Origin: Nitrospirillum amazonense
GTDB lineage: Bacteria > Pseudomonadota > Alphaproteobacteria > Azospirillales > Azospirillaceae
Direction of reading: 5' to 3'
NCBI RefSeq assembly: GCF_007828035.1
Contig: NZ_VITV01000002.1
Span: 310,001-374,000 of the forward strand
DNA length: 64,000 nucleotides
In this document: piece by piece, positions 1 through 10,394 of the stretch
Layout: each line of letters begins with the position of its first letter
Numbering within the stretch: position 1 is the stretch's first letter
Made by a program: the position numbers and the translations under genes
The notes under the pieces: generated by a model
What the model saw: only the letters and a program-made list of their open reading frames with translations
Database searches by the model: none
Told to the model about the DNA's origin: nothing

Positions 1-191
1 AGACCCCTGTGACGGTCTTCCTCGTCAACGGCGTGAAGCTGCAAGGCATCATCACCTGGTTCGACAATTTCTCGGTGCTGCTGCGCCGCGACGCCCATTC
101 GCAGCTGGTCTACAAGCATGCGATCTCGACCGTGATGCCGGCCCACCCCATCCAGTTGTTCGAATCGGCCAAGGAAGGCGACCACGATTGA
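1..191 (+). CDS. hfq: RNA chaperone Hfq, 5'-truncated by window edge
   Basis: C-terminal part of Hfq, the hexameric Sm-like chaperone that pairs small RNAs with mRNAs. The reading frame is open from base 3 with no start inside the window; the GTG at base 9 lies inside the Sm1 region ([11 protein letters not shown]) and is not a start. The visible part has the Sm1 segment [16 protein letters not shown] and the Sm2 signature YKHAIST, then a short acidic tail. Roughly the first 20 residues lie outside the window. The stop codon is followed after 34 bases by hflX, the usual alphaproteobacterial hfq-hflX order. Confidence 0.95.
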   Translation, partial: TPVTVFLVNGVKLQGIITWFDNFSVLLRRDAHSQLVYKHAISTVMPAHPIQLFESAKEGDHD

Positions 192-225
192 TGAGTGTAA
201 ACAGTCGGCGGCCCCCCGTCAGGGG

Positions 226-1683
226 ATGGTCCGGCCGGTTGACGGGAAGGATGGCGGCGCTGTGACGGATCGTCCGGCGGATGAGCCCGCCCTGCTTACT
301 TCCCTGAATCCCGAAGGGTCGCCGGAGGCGCCGCCGGCGGAGAAATCCGCCCGGCGCGCCCTGGTGATCCACCCCATCCTGCGCGAAGAACTCGATGACA
401 AACGTCCACCGGAGTCGCGGCTGGAAGAGGCCGTTGGCCTGACCGCCGCGATCGAGTTGGACGTGGTGGCGGCGGAGTGCGTGCGCGTCACCCGGCCCAA
501 GCCCGCCACCCTGCTGGGCGGCGGCTACCTGGAAGAGGCGGCCAAGCGCGTCGCCGATCTGGGTATCGGCCTCGTCGTCGTCGACCACGCGCTGTCGCCT
601 GTGCAACAGCGCAACCTCGAACGCGACCTTAAGACCAAGGTCATCGACCGCACCGGCCTGATCCTGGAGATTTTCGGGGCGCGTGCGCGTACCCGTGAAG
701 GCCAGCTGCAGGTGGAACTGGCGGCGCTGACCTACCAGCGCTCGCGCCTGGTGCGGTCCTGGACCCATCTGGAACGCCAGCGCGGCGGCTTCGGCTTCCT
801 GGGCGGCCCTGGTGAAAGCCAGCTGGAAATGGATCGCCGCCTCATCGGCGACCGCATCATCAAGCTGAAGGCGGAGCTGGAGGAGGTGCGGCGCACCCGC
901 GGCCTGCACCGCAAGGCGCGCGAGCGCGTGCCTTATCCGGTGGTGGCGCTGGTCGGCTACACCAACGCCGGCAAGTCCACGCTGTTCAACCGCATGGCGC
1001 GGGCTGACGTGTTCGCCAAGGACCTGCTGTTCGCCACGCTGGACCCCACCATGCGGTCCATCGTGCTGCCGTCGGGGCGCAAGATCATCCTGTCGGACAC
1101 GGTGGGCTTCATCTCCGACCTGCCGCACCATCTGGTGGAGGCGTTCCGCGCCACCCTGGAGGAGGTGCTGGCGGCCGACATCATCCTGCACGTGCGTGAC
1201 GCCGCCCATCCGGACAGCGAGGCGCAGAAGCGGGACGTGGAGACGGTGCTGGCCGAATTGGGCATTGAGGCGGAGACCGACCCCCGGGTGGTCGAGGTTC
1301 TGAACAAGATCGACAAGCTGCCGCCCCTGGACCGCGAGACCCTGATGCGCCAGAGCCGCCGGCCGGATGGCCTGGTGGCCGTGTCGGCCCTGACCGGCGA
1401 CGGGCTGGAAAGCCTGTTCAACGTCCTGGACCGCCGCATGGTGGCGGGCCGCGACGTGGTCAAGGTCAGCGTGCCGGTCAGCGACGGCGCCGCCATGGCC
1501 TGGCTCTACGCCAAGGGCGAGGTGACGGAGCGCGAGGACGACGACGACAACGCCCACCTGACGGTGGCGCTGGAGCCGGCGGACGTGGCCCGTTTCCGCG
1601 ATCGTTTCCCTGCTTGTACTGTGACGGAAACGCCACCGCTTGCCGAACGGATTGCCCCGGACAGGCAGGCCCAGGCGTCCTGA
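226..1683 (+). CDS. hflX: Ribosome-associated GTPase HflX
   Basis: HflX binds the 50S subunit and splits stalled ribosomes, hydrolysing GTP. The N-terminal HflX domain has the glycine-rich stretch GGFGFLGGPGESQLE. It is followed by the G domain: P-loop GYTNAGKS near residues 243-250, G3 DTVGF near 290 with the switch II sequence SDLPHHLVEAF, and G4 NKID near 359. At 485 aa it is somewhat longer than the E. coli protein because of a disordered-looking N-terminal extension. ATG 226 is used here; a GTG at 262 (AVTDRPADEP) is an alternative start. It lies directly behind hfq and is probably co-transcribed with it. Confidence 0.96.
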   Translation: MVRPVDGKDGGAVTDRPADEPALLTSLNPEGSPEAPPAEKSARRALVIHPILREELDDKRPPESRLEEAVGLTAAIELDVVAAECVRVTRPKPATLLGGGYLEEAAKRVADLGIGLVVVDHALSPVQQRNLERDLKTKVIDRTGLILEIFGARARTREGQLQVELAALTYQRSRLVRSWTHLERQRGGFGFLGGPGESQLEMDRRLIGDRIIKLKAELEEVRRTRGLHRKARERVPYPVVALVGYTNAGKSTLFNRMARADVFAKDLLFATLDPTMRSIVLPSGRKIILSDTVGFISDLPHHLVEAFRATLEEVLAADIILHVRDAAHPDSEAQKRDVETVLAELGIEAETDPRVVEVLNKIDKLPPLDRETLMRQSRRPDGLVAVSALTGDGLESLFNVLDRRMVAGRDVVKVSVPVSDGAAMAWLYAKGEVTEREDDDDNAHLTVALEPADVARFRDRFPACTVTETPPLAERIAPDRQAQAS

Positions 1684-1812
1684 CCCCCACCATTCGTACC
1701 GCGCCCGCGCATCTGCGCTTCCGGCCGCCGCGGCGGCTGGGGTAAGGTGCCGGCCACCCGACGCCGGTCCGCTTCAAGAGAAGGGGCCGGCGCCCATTCC
1801 TGGAGGTTCCAA

Positions 1813-2100
1813 ATGAGTTTCAGGCCCCTGCACGACCGTGTGGTGATCCGGCCCATCGAGCAGGATCAGAAGACCGCCGGCGGCATCATCATCCCCGACA
1901 CCGTCAAGGAAAAGCCCCAGCAGGGTGAAGTCCTGGCCGTGGGCAGCGGCGCCCGCAACGACAAGGGCGAGATCGTCGCCCTGTCCGTGAAGGCCGGCGA
2001 CAAGGTGCTGTACGGCAAGTGGTCCGGCACCGAGGCCAAGATCGACGGCAAGGACGTGCTGATCATGCGCGAGTCCGACCTGCTCGGCATCCTCGAGTAA
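1813..2100 (+). CDS. groS: Co-chaperonin GroES
   Basis: 10-kDa co-chaperonin that caps GroEL. The 95-residue protein starts [11 protein letters not shown] and has the mobile-loop region EKPQQGEV and the roof/core motif [14 protein letters not shown], ending in LGILE. The frame is open further upstream to 1747, but ATG 1813 has a good Shine-Dalgarno (TGGAGG, 6 bases upstream) and gives the normal family N-terminus. The 129 bases after hflX must hold the heat-shock promoter; I found no CIRCE inverted repeat there, so HrcA control is not supported at this copy. Confidence 0.97.
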   Translation: MSFRPLHDRVVIRPIEQDQKTAGGIIIPDTVKEKPQQGEVLAVGSGARNDKGEIVALSVKAGDKVLYGKWSGTEAKIDGKDVLIMRESDLLGILE

Positions 2101-2106
2101 AATCAT

Positions 2107-2128
2107 CGGCATGGGAAACCCCATGCCG
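2107..2128 (+). promoter_or_regulatory. Hairpin in the groES-groEL spacer
   Basis: Perfect 9-bp inverted repeat CGGCATGGG / CCCATGCCG with an AAAC loop, starting six bases after the groES stop. No U-run follows, so it is not an intrinsic terminator. The spacer to groEL is 150 bases. In Agrobacterium tumefaciens the groESL transcript is reported to be cleaved at an intergenic stem-loop, so an mRNA processing or stability role is plausible here (inference). Confidence 0.6.
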
Positions 2129-2226
2129 TAGCCCGCGACTGCGGGCGCCGGAGGTTTTCGGGAAGCGTCAGCGGACGGGAAACCGAGGATAAGCCAAGCG
2201 GCCGGATGGCCGCGCCCGGCGCCTGA

Positions 2227-3909
<1,683 letters not shown>

Positions 3910-3957
3910 GCCCTTGCGTCATCCCGACGCCCGGCTTTCCTGCCTGGTTTGAAGGAG

Positions 3958-4002
3958 GGGATCGCCTGCTGGTTCGTCCAGGGGGCGGTCCCTTTTCTTT
4001 TT
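3958..4002 (+). terminator. Intrinsic terminator after groEL
   Basis: Stem GGGATCGCC (3958-3966) with GGCGGTCCC (3984-3992), containing one U-G wobble, followed by TTTTCTTTTT. It lies 48 bases past the groEL stop and ends the groESL transcript. Confidence 0.8.
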
Positions 4003-4067
4003 GGGGCTTTATGGTTTGGCCTATCGATTCTATTCCTAGGGGGCACCACCGCCGCCGCCAACCATAG

Positions 4068-4928
4068 ATGTCCCCCATGACCGCGCCCCTGCCTGCGACC
4101 GACATCCCCGCCATTGATGTGGCCGTTGTCGACGCCCTCATTCGTTCCGTGGCCGAAACGGAAATACTGCCCCGCTTCCAGCACCTGGACGGCGGCGATA
4201 TCCGGGAGAAGGGACCGGGCGACCTGGTGACCGTGGCGGATGAGGCCTCGGAACGGGCGCTGACCGCCCGGCTGACGGCGCTTTTGCCCGGCAGCACCGT
4301 GGTGGGGGAAGAGGCCGTTTCGGCTGACCCCGCCGTGCTGGATCGCCTGCTGGGCGCTGATCCCGTCTGGATCGTCGACCCCATCGACGGCACCGCCAAC
4401 TTTGTGGCCGGCAAGCCGCGCTTCGGCGTCATCGTCGCCCTGGCCGCCCATGGTCGCACCGTGGCCGGTTGGATCCACGACCCCGTGGGCCGACGCACCG
4501 TGCGCGGCCGGCTGGGGCAGGGCGCCTGGCTGGTGGGGGCCGACGCCGGCGAGGCCGGCACACGCTGCGTCGCCCTGCCGCCCGTGGCGGTGGAACAGAT
4601 GCGCGGCATCGCCAACATCCGCTTCTTCGATAGCGACATGCGCCGCCAGCTGACCCAGCGGCGGGAGCGGGTGGCGGAGGCCTACACCCAGCGCTGCTCC
4701 GCCCACGACTACCTGGACCTGCTGACCGGCCAGGCGCACTTCAGCCTGAACAACATGATCAAGCCCTGGGACCACGCGGCGGGCGCGTTCCTGTTTGCCG
4801 AGGCCGGCGGCCACGCGGCCAAGCTGGACGCCAGCCCGTACAATCCCACCGATCGTACCGGCGGCCTGCTGATGGGCCCCGACCCTGCCAGCTGGCAGGC
4901 GTTGTATTCGGCGCTGTTCGACGCGTGA
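4068..4928 (+). CDS. Inositol monophosphatase family phosphatase
   Basis: Mg2+-dependent, Li+-sensitive phosphatase superfamily (IMPase/SuhB/HisN/CysQ type), 286 aa. The metal-binding signatures are complete: GEEAV near residue 84, WIVDPIDGTANF near residues 103-114, and the C-terminal KPWDHAAGAFLFAEAGG. The substrate could be inositol phosphate, histidinol phosphate or PAP; the motifs do not separate these. ATG 4068 is taken; ATG 4077 is an alternative. It stands alone behind the groEL terminator. Confidence 0.85.
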   Translation: MSPMTAPLPATDIPAIDVAVVDALIRSVAETEILPRFQHLDGGDIREKGPGDLVTVADEASERALTARLTALLPGSTVVGEEAVSADPAVLDRLLGADPVWIVDPIDGTANFVAGKPRFGVIVALAAHGRTVAGWIHDPVGRRTVRGRLGQGAWLVGADAGEAGTRCVALPPVAVEQMRGIANIRFFDSDMRRQLTQRRERVAEAYTQRCSAHDYLDLLTGQAHFSLNNMIKPWDHAAGAFLFAEAGGHAAKLDASPYNPTDRTGGLLMGPDPASWQALYSALFDA

Positions 4929-5040
4929 TCGCTGGGCCGGATGTCCCGGCCGCAGCCACGGTCATCCACCAGGCCCCCCGACCCGGCATGTCAACCATGA
5001 TATCCTGGGCTGGATATTCCGACTGGAAGGCCCTGTGATC

Positions 5041-6054
5041 ATGACGTCCCGAGCCCTCTTTCCGGCGGTCGCCCCGTTTCTGCGGCTGGCGCTCCTTCCT
5101 ATCATCGCCGTGGCCTTGCTGGCCATTCGCACACCGTGGGCGGCGGCGCACGCCGGCCTGGCGGCCCTGCTGTTCCTGTGGATCACGACGGACAGCCTGG
5201 CCACCAGCTTGATCGTGGCGGAGCGGATGCGTTTAGGCCGGCCGCCGGCGGTGCGGGTAGTGCTGGCCGCCATCGCCCTCGGCTTGGTCGTTGGGGTGCT
5301 GGGCCTCACACCGCCCTTGCGGTCAGCCCTGGCGGACATGCCCTGGGCCGTCGCCGTGGTGGCGGCCTTGGTTGGCGGGCACCTTCTCTATGGGGTGGCC
5401 GGGGCCTGGGCCGTGCTGCGCCGGCCCGGTGTGGCGAAGTTGGAGGCCGCCGTCGCCTGCCTTGTTCCACCACCGCTCGCCCAGCTTGTGGCCAAGGAAT
5501 TGGCGTTGCTGCATCTGGCCTTGTTTCGCTGGCGCTCGCCGCCGGACGTGCCGCCGGGCTGCCAAGCCTACAGCTACCATCGCGACCTGATGCCCCTGAT
5601 GGGGGGCCTGCTGGCGGCCCAGGTCATGGAAATCGTGGTGGTGGATGTGGCGCTGGGCATCCATCACCGCACGGCGGCGCTGATTCTATTCGCCGTGGGG
5701 GATATCGGCTTCATCTATCTGCTGGGGCTGACGAAGTCCCTTCGCCTGCATCCCGTATTGCTGACACCGCAGGGCGTTCGCATACGCTTCGGCCTTCTGG
5801 CCGACCGGCTGATCCCCTATGACGCCATCGCGCACATCGGTGCCGCCGACGGTCTGGAACGGCGCGGGTCGGAGAACCTCAGCCGGCTGGTTGCCCCTAA
5901 TGTGGCGCTGACCCTGGCGGTGCCGGAGGCGCGCCGTCGCTTCCTGCGGTCCGCCCTGACCGTGAGCAGGCTGGCCTTCGCCGTCGACGAGCCCCGGGAA
6001 TTCATTGGCGCTGTGCGCGACAGACTAGCCGACACTCAAAAATCCCTTGAATAG
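5041..6054 (+). CDS. Polytopic membrane protein of unknown function
   Basis: About 337 aa with roughly six to seven hydrophobic helices in the first two thirds (for example LALLPIIAVALLAI and VVLAAIALGLVVGVLGL) and a soluble C-terminal tail of about 100 residues rich in charged residues. The tail begins after LLTPQGVRIRF and contains IPYDAIAHIG, which resembles PH-like or DUF-type cytoplasmic tails of membrane proteins. I recognise no catalytic motif. ATG 5041 is preferred over GTG 5035 because GGAAGG lies 10 bases upstream of it. It is 112 bases from the previous gene and unrelated in content to its neighbours. Confidence 0.7.
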   Translation: MTSRALFPAVAPFLRLALLPIIAVALLAIRTPWAAAHAGLAALLFLWITTDSLATSLIVAERMRLGRPPAVRVVLAAIALGLVVGVLGLTPPLRSALADMPWAVAVVAALVGGHLLYGVAGAWAVLRRPGVAKLEAAVACLVPPPLAQLVAKELALLHLALFRWRSPPDVPPGCQAYSYHRDLMPLMGGLLAAQVMEIVVVDVALGIHHRTAALILFAVGDIGFIYLLGLTKSLRLHPVLLTPQGVRIRFGLLADRLIPYDAIAHIGAADGLERRGSENLSRLVAPNVALTLAVPEARRRFLRSALTVSRLAFAVDEPREFIGAVRDRLADTQKSLE

Positions 6055-6104
6055 GATATTGTATAAATTCTTAAATGGCTTCTTCGATCATGGGGGAGCC
6101 TTTC

Positions 6105-8519
6105 ATGCGCCGTCGTTCGTTTATCGCCGCCCTGCCTGTCGCGGCCGCGGCGGCCCATGCCCTGGGTGCCCGCGCGGCAGCGGAAGCGGCTGGGGCGGCC
6201 GCGCCACTTCCCACGGGCGCAGCGCCGGCTGCCGGGCCGGTGCCGACGGAGGCGGACTACGAGCGCGCGCTCTCCTTACGCGACCGCTGGATCGGCCTGA
6301 CGGAGAATGTGGCCTGGCCCGCGCGCTGGGTGGGCAAGAGCGAACGCCTGCTGTACCGCAAGACCGTGCCGGGCGGTTTTCAGTTCACAATGGTCGATGC
6401 CGCCACCTTGCGGAAGGAGCCGGCCTTTGACCACGACCGGCTGGCGGCGGAGTTCGGCAAGGCGGCTGGTCAAAGCTTTACCGGCCTGCATCTGCCGTTC
6501 GAGCGCGCGCATTTCAGCGAGGACGGCCAGACCCTGACCTTCGAGTGGGAGGAGGCCGAATGGTCCTGCCGGCTGTCGGACTATGCCTGCAAGCGGGAGC
6601 CGGAGGAGGGCGGCCGCCGGCCCCGGGGGTTCGGCGTGGTGCGCGACCTGACCCAGCCGGGCGACAATGGCCCCAAGGCCTCGCCCGACGGACGGTGGGA
6701 GGCGTTGATCCTGAACCAGAACCTGGCGCTGCGCGAGGTCGCCACCGGTACCGTGACGCCGCTGAGCACCGATGGCAGCGAGGGCGATTTCTATGATGGC
6801 GAGACCATCGCCTGGTCGCCGGACTCGCGGAAGCTGGCGATTTATCGCGTACGTCCTGGATTCCGGCGGGACGTGCACAAGGTGGAATCCTCGCCCAAGG
6901 ACCAGATCGAGCCCAAGCTGCACACCCAGCTCTACCCCAAGCCGGGTGACGCCGTGGACCAGGAGCAGCCGGTGCTGTTCCATGTGCCCCGCACCGGTGC
7001 GCCGGGCCGGAAGCTGGACATCGATGCCGCCCTGTTCCCCAACCCCTACCTGATGACGGATTTCGAGTGGCGGGCCGACAGCGCCACCGTGGTCTTCGAA
7101 TACACCCGCCGGGGCCATCAGATGGTGCGGGTGATCGAGATCGACGCCACCACCGGCACTCCGCGCGCCGTGGTGACGGAGACGGCCGCCACCTTCGTGA
7201 ACAACGAGCGCCGCTTCCGCCATGACGTGAAGAAGGACGGCGCGGAGGTCATCTGGCTGTCGGAACGGGATGGCTGGAGCCACCTCTATCTCATCGACGG
7301 CCGCACGGGGAAGGTGAAGACCCAGATCACCAAGGGCGACTGGGTGGTGCGCCACGTGACCAAGGTGGACGATGAGCGCCGCCGGATCTACTTCGCCGCC
7401 AGCGGCATGCGCCCAAGTGAAGATCCGTACTTCCAGCACTTCTACCGCGTGGATTTCGACGGCCGGAACCTGATGCCGCTGACCACCGCCGATGCCTATC
7501 ACGACGTCAGCCTGTCCGATGACATGGCCTACTATGTCGACACCTATTCCCGCGTCGACATGGCCCCGGTCATGGAGCTGCGCCGCACGGCCGACCGGTC
7601 GCTGGTGGCGGAGATCGAGCGTGGCGACATCAGCCGCCTGCTGGCCGCCGGTTTCCGCCCGCCGGAGGTGTTCAAGGCCAAGGGCCGCGATGGCAAGACG
7701 GACATCTGGGGCGTCATCGTCCGTCCCCTGGCCTTCGACCCCGCGCGGCGCTATCCGGTCATCGAGAACATCTACGCGGGCCCGCACGACAGCTTCGTGC
7801 CCAAGACCTTCTGGCCCTTCGGCTTCCATTCCGGGGGCGACAAGGTCATCGGCATGCAGGCGCAAGCGGAGATGGGCTTCGTCGTGGCCCAAATCGACGG
7901 CATGGGCACCATGAACCGGTCCAAGGCCTTCCACGACGTGTGCTGGAAGAACCTGAAGGACTCCGGCTTCCCCGACCGCATCAAATGGTGGCAGGCCGCC
8001 GCCGCGCAGTACCCGCAACTGGACATTGCCCGCGTGGGCATCTACGGCGGTTCCGCCGGCGGGCAGAGTTCCCTGGCCGCCCTGCTGTTCTTCGGCGATT
8101 TCTACAAAGCCGCCTTCTGCTACGCCGGCTGCCATGACAACCGCATGGATAAGATCAGCTGGAATGAGCAGTGGATGGGCTGGCCGGTGGATGAGAGCTA
8201 CGCCCAGTCGTCCAACGTCGACAACGCCCACCGGCTGACGGGCCAGGTGGCCCTGGTGGTGGGCGAGTTGGACGACAATGTCGATCCGTCGTCCACGATG
8301 CAGGTGGTGAACGCCCTCATCAAGGCGGACAAGACCTTCGATTTGCTGGTGGTGCCGGGCGAGGGACATTCCGCCGGGCGCTCCACCGGGCCCATCCGCT
8401 ATGCCTTGCGCAAGCAGTACGGATTTTTCCTGAAGGCGCTGGGCGGCGCCGACGCGCCCGATTGGAACGCCCGCACCAGCACGGCGGCGGTCGTGCCGCC
8501 AGCCAGCGGTAACGGCTAG
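6105..8519 (+). CDS. Exported S9-family (dipeptidyl peptidase IV-like) serine peptidase
   Basis: 804-residue periplasmic peptidase. The N-terminus MRRRSFIAALPVAAAAAHA is a twin-arginine-like signal peptide, and ATG 6105 has GGGGGAG upstream, so the longer frame from 6075 is not used. An N-terminal beta-propeller with WD-like repeats (TIAWSPDSRKLAIYRV) corresponds to DPPIV_N. It is followed by the S9 hydrolase domain with nucleophile GGSAGG near residue 650, acid in ELDDNVDPSS near 725 and His in GEGHSAG near 754. It probably trims Xaa-Pro or Xaa-Ala dipeptides from imported peptides. Its stop overlaps the stop of the convergent next gene within one CTAG. Confidence 0.9.
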   Translation: MRRRSFIAALPVAAAAAHALGARAAAEAAGAAAPLPTGAAPAAGPVPTEADYERALSLRDRWIGLTENVAWPARWVGKSERLLYRKTVPGGFQFTMVDAATLRKEPAFDHDRLAAEFGKAAGQSFTGLHLPFERAHFSEDGQTLTFEWEEAEWSCRLSDYACKREPEEGGRRPRGFGVVRDLTQPGDNGPKASPDGRWEALILNQNLALREVATGTVTPLSTDGSEGDFYDGETIAWSPDSRKLAIYRVRPGFRRDVHKVESSPKDQIEPKLHTQLYPKPGDAVDQEQPVLFHVPRTGAPGRKLDIDAALFPNPYLMTDFEWRADSATVVFEYTRRGHQMVRVIEIDATTGTPRAVVTETAATFVNNERRFRHDVKKDGAEVIWLSERDGWSHLYLIDGRTGKVKTQITKGDWVVRHVTKVDDERRRIYFAASGMRPSEDPYFQHFYRVDFDGRNLMPLTTADAYHDVSLSDDMAYYVDTYSRVDMAPVMELRRTADRSLVAEIERGDISRLLAAGFRPPEVFKAKGRDGKTDIWGVIVRPLAFDPARRYPVIENIYAGPHDSFVPKTFWPFGFHSGGDKVIGMQAQAEMGFVVAQIDGMGTMNRSKAFHDVCWKNLKDSGFPDRIKWWQAAAAQYPQLDIARVGIYGGSAGGQSSLAALLFFGDFYKAAFCYAGCHDNRMDKISWNEQWMGWPVDESYAQSSNVDNAHRLTGQVALVVGELDDNVDPSSTMQVVNALIKADKTFDLLVVPGEGHSAGRSTGPIRYALRKQYGFFLKALGGADAPDWNARTSTAAVVPPASGNG

Positions 8520-8530
8520 CGGTAACGGAT
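8505..8530. repeat. 13-bp tandem duplication at convergent stop codons
   Basis: AGCGGTAACGG occurs at 8505-8515 and again at 8518-8528, a 13-base period. The shared CTAG (8516-8519) that provides both the peptidase stop (+) and the glycosyltransferase stop (-) sits between the copies. It probably arose by slippage duplication of a gene end. Confidence 0.8.
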
Positions 8531-9217
8531 GAAGCTGGGCTGGAGCGGCGCCTGCAGGATCTGCCCCCGGAACTCATAGACCAGGGGGTGGAAGATGTCG
8601 CCCAGCAGCTCCGTCCATTTCAGCGGGTAGGGTGACGGTGTGCCGTCCGGCAGCAGAATGCCCTGGCGGTCCAGCGGGTGGATGGCGGGATGGCGCCGCA
8701 GATCCGGCAGCTTCCGGTCCAGCAACGCCTCCGTCCGCTGCAACCAGGCGGCTGTCAGGGCCGTGCCCCGGCGGAAGATGAAGGCGCAGAGGCCGATGAG
8801 GTCGGTGTAGGACCGGCGCAACTCGTCGCCCAGCGGCCCCTCGACAGGGGCAACGCCGTTGGCCAGCTCCTGATAGCCCAGGGCCAGCTTGTCCGACCGT
8901 GCCAACTGGTCGAAGAACGGGCCCCAGGCCTTGGCCGTGGGCTTGATGTCGGTGTAGCCGCCACCGTAGTGGTGCATGAGATAGCAGCGCAGATAGTCCG
9001 CCTTGTGCGTGGCGCTGAGGTAGGGCCAGGCGGGGTGCAGCGGATGCGCCGGCTTCACCCAGTCGTACAGCGTCTCCCGGTTCAGGAAGGCGACGGCGCA
9101 GCCGGTGGTGCGGAAGATGGTCCACAGCGCCCGCAGGCGGTCGTCCGACATCGCCTCATGTCCCGTCCACAGGCAGAACAGGGTGCGGTTCTCCAGCGCG
9201 TCCAGGTCGTGCGGCAC
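8516..9217 (-). CDS. GT32-like glycosyltransferase (DXD sugar-binding region)
   Basis: 233-residue protein of the OCH1/capsular-polysaccharide mannosyltransferase-like type. The diagnostic stretch is HKADYLRCYLMHHYGGGYTD, in which the Y-x-D equivalent of the DXD motif binds the nucleotide sugar. The N-terminus IFRTTGCAVAFLNRE and the following Trp-rich sequence fit a Rossmann-like GT-A start. The start appears to be GTG 9217, four bases after the stop of the upstream GT2 gene, so the two are translationally coupled. Acceptor and sugar are not predictable. Confidence 0.75.
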   Translation of the reverse strand: MPHDLDALENRTLFCLWTGHEAMSDDRLRALWTIFRTTGCAVAFLNRETLYDWVKPAHPLHPAWPYLSATHKADYLRCYLMHHYGGGYTDIKPTAKAWGPFFDQLARSDKLALGYQELANGVAPVEGPLGDELRRSYTDLIGLCAFIFRRGTALTAAWLQRTEALLDRKLPDLRRHPAIHPLDRQGILLPDGTPSPYPLKWTELLGDIFHPLVYEFRGQILQAPLQPSFIRYR

Positions 9218-9220
9218 GGG

Positions 9221-10021
9221 TCACACCATCTCGGGCGTGACAGGGATGTTGAAACTGTTCAGCAGGGCGGCGCGCCGCTGGCCCAACTCGGTGTCGGGAG
9301 CCTTGTGGCGGCGGTAGACGTAGAGATAGTCGAACACGGCGTTGTAGTCGTGGGACTGCTGGCTGATGCCGCGACGCTCGGATTCCGCCCCGCTGTCCTT
9401 GAAGATGCGGGCGCCGATGACCGGCACGTGCTGGGCCTTCTGCCGGGCATAGACCGCCAGCATGAATTCCCAATCCTCGTACGCCCGCATGTGCACGTCG
9501 AACTTCAGCCCGGCCAGCAGGGCACGGGGAAAGGCGAAGCAGCAGACCGGGATCTGGTTCTTCAGGTAAATCTCATCGGTCAGGCGGCCGGCCATATCGA
9601 CGCCCCCCTCCGACAGGATGGCGGCGTCGGCACCCCGGCGCTCATTCACGATGACGCAGTTGAAATAGACGGGCAGGCCCTGGCGCACCGCCGGCTGGTC
9701 CTTCAAGGCGGCCAGGAAGCCCTCGTACCAGGCGTCGTCATCGTCCAGGAAGAGGATGTAACTGCCCTTGGCCAGGCTCAGGCCCATGTTGCGGCTGGCG
9801 GAGGGGCCAGGCGCCCCGTTGCGGCGGACATACATGTCGGCGGGGGTCAGCAGCTCGGCGCAGACGGCGTCGGTATCGCCATCGGTAGCATCGGAGACCA
9901 CCAGGATCTCCACCCCGCCCACGCCCTCGCGCTGGGCGTTGATGGACGCCAGCGCCCGGCGCAGCAGCGACGCCCGCTTGTGCGTGGGCACGATGACGGA
10001 AAAGAACGGCAGCTCGGCCAT
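9221..10021 (-). CDS. GT2-family glycosyltransferase
   Basis: Family 2 GT-A enzyme of about 266 aa. The N-terminal fold FFSVIVPTHKRASLLRRAL, the central SASRNMGLSLAKGSYILFLD and the DDDDAW metal-binding aspartates are typical of inverting family 2 transferases. ATG 10021 (MAELPFFSVI) has GGGGGG upstream and gives the normal N-terminus; a GTG at 10048 is an alternative. It forms a two-gene unit with the GT32-like gene. No polysaccharide export or O-antigen genes lie nearby, so the product (glycan, glycoprotein or lipid) is open. Confidence 0.85.
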   Translation of the reverse strand: MAELPFFSVIVPTHKRASLLRRALASINAQREGVGGVEILVVSDATDGDTDAVCAELLTPADMYVRRNGAPGPSASRNMGLSLAKGSYILFLDDDDAWYEGFLAALKDQPAVRQGLPVYFNCVIVNERRGADAAILSEGGVDMAGRLTDEIYLKNQIPVCCFAFPRALLAGLKFDVHMRAYEDWEFMLAVYARQKAQHVPVIGARIFKDSGAESERRGISQQSHDYNAVFDYLYVYRRHKAPDTELGQRRAALLNSFNIPVTPEMV

Positions 10022-10063
10022 CAGGCCCCCCAAATTCCGAAAGAACACACCTGGAATGAAAAC

Positions 10064-10123
10064 GGCCCGCCCCGGACCCTGGCGCCAGTTTCTCAGACTG
10101 GCGTTGGGATGCCAAGGCGGGCC
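10064..10123. other. Nested inverted repeats in the 10022-10394 intergenic region
   Basis: An outer stem GGCCCGCC (10064-10071) with GGCGGGCC (10116-10123) encloses a 7-bp hairpin CGCCAGT (10083-10089) with ACTGGCG (10097-10103). On the minus strand GTTTT follows the outer stem, about 40 bases before the GT2 start, so it could act as a leader terminator or attenuator. The rest of this 373-base gap (10124-10394) is less GC-rich than the surroundings, and I see no gene in it. Confidence 0.45.
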
Positions 10124-10394
10124 TGATCGCTTATCGATTTAGGCCGTGAACTCATAAATCCGCTTGGCTTTGGTCTATTGACGCAGGAACCCGGTGGAAG
10201 GGATCTTCAACCGGATCAAAACAGTTGCGTGGCATCGCAACGCCCTACGATAAACGATCCGAAAACTTCCTGGCTGCCGTTAAGCCCGGCGCGGCCAGAA
10301 TTTGGTGCCAGTGTTTATGAGTCCAGGCCCAGGCTTTACATGCGGCGTCTGGGCAGTTCTCGCTTTGATGCCCTGCAACGCTTCAGGAGGAAGC

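Noticed and set aside
1684..1812. Search for a CIRCE element before groES
   Set aside because: No TTAGCACTC-N9-GAGTGCTAA-like repeat found, so HrcA regulation is not claimed.
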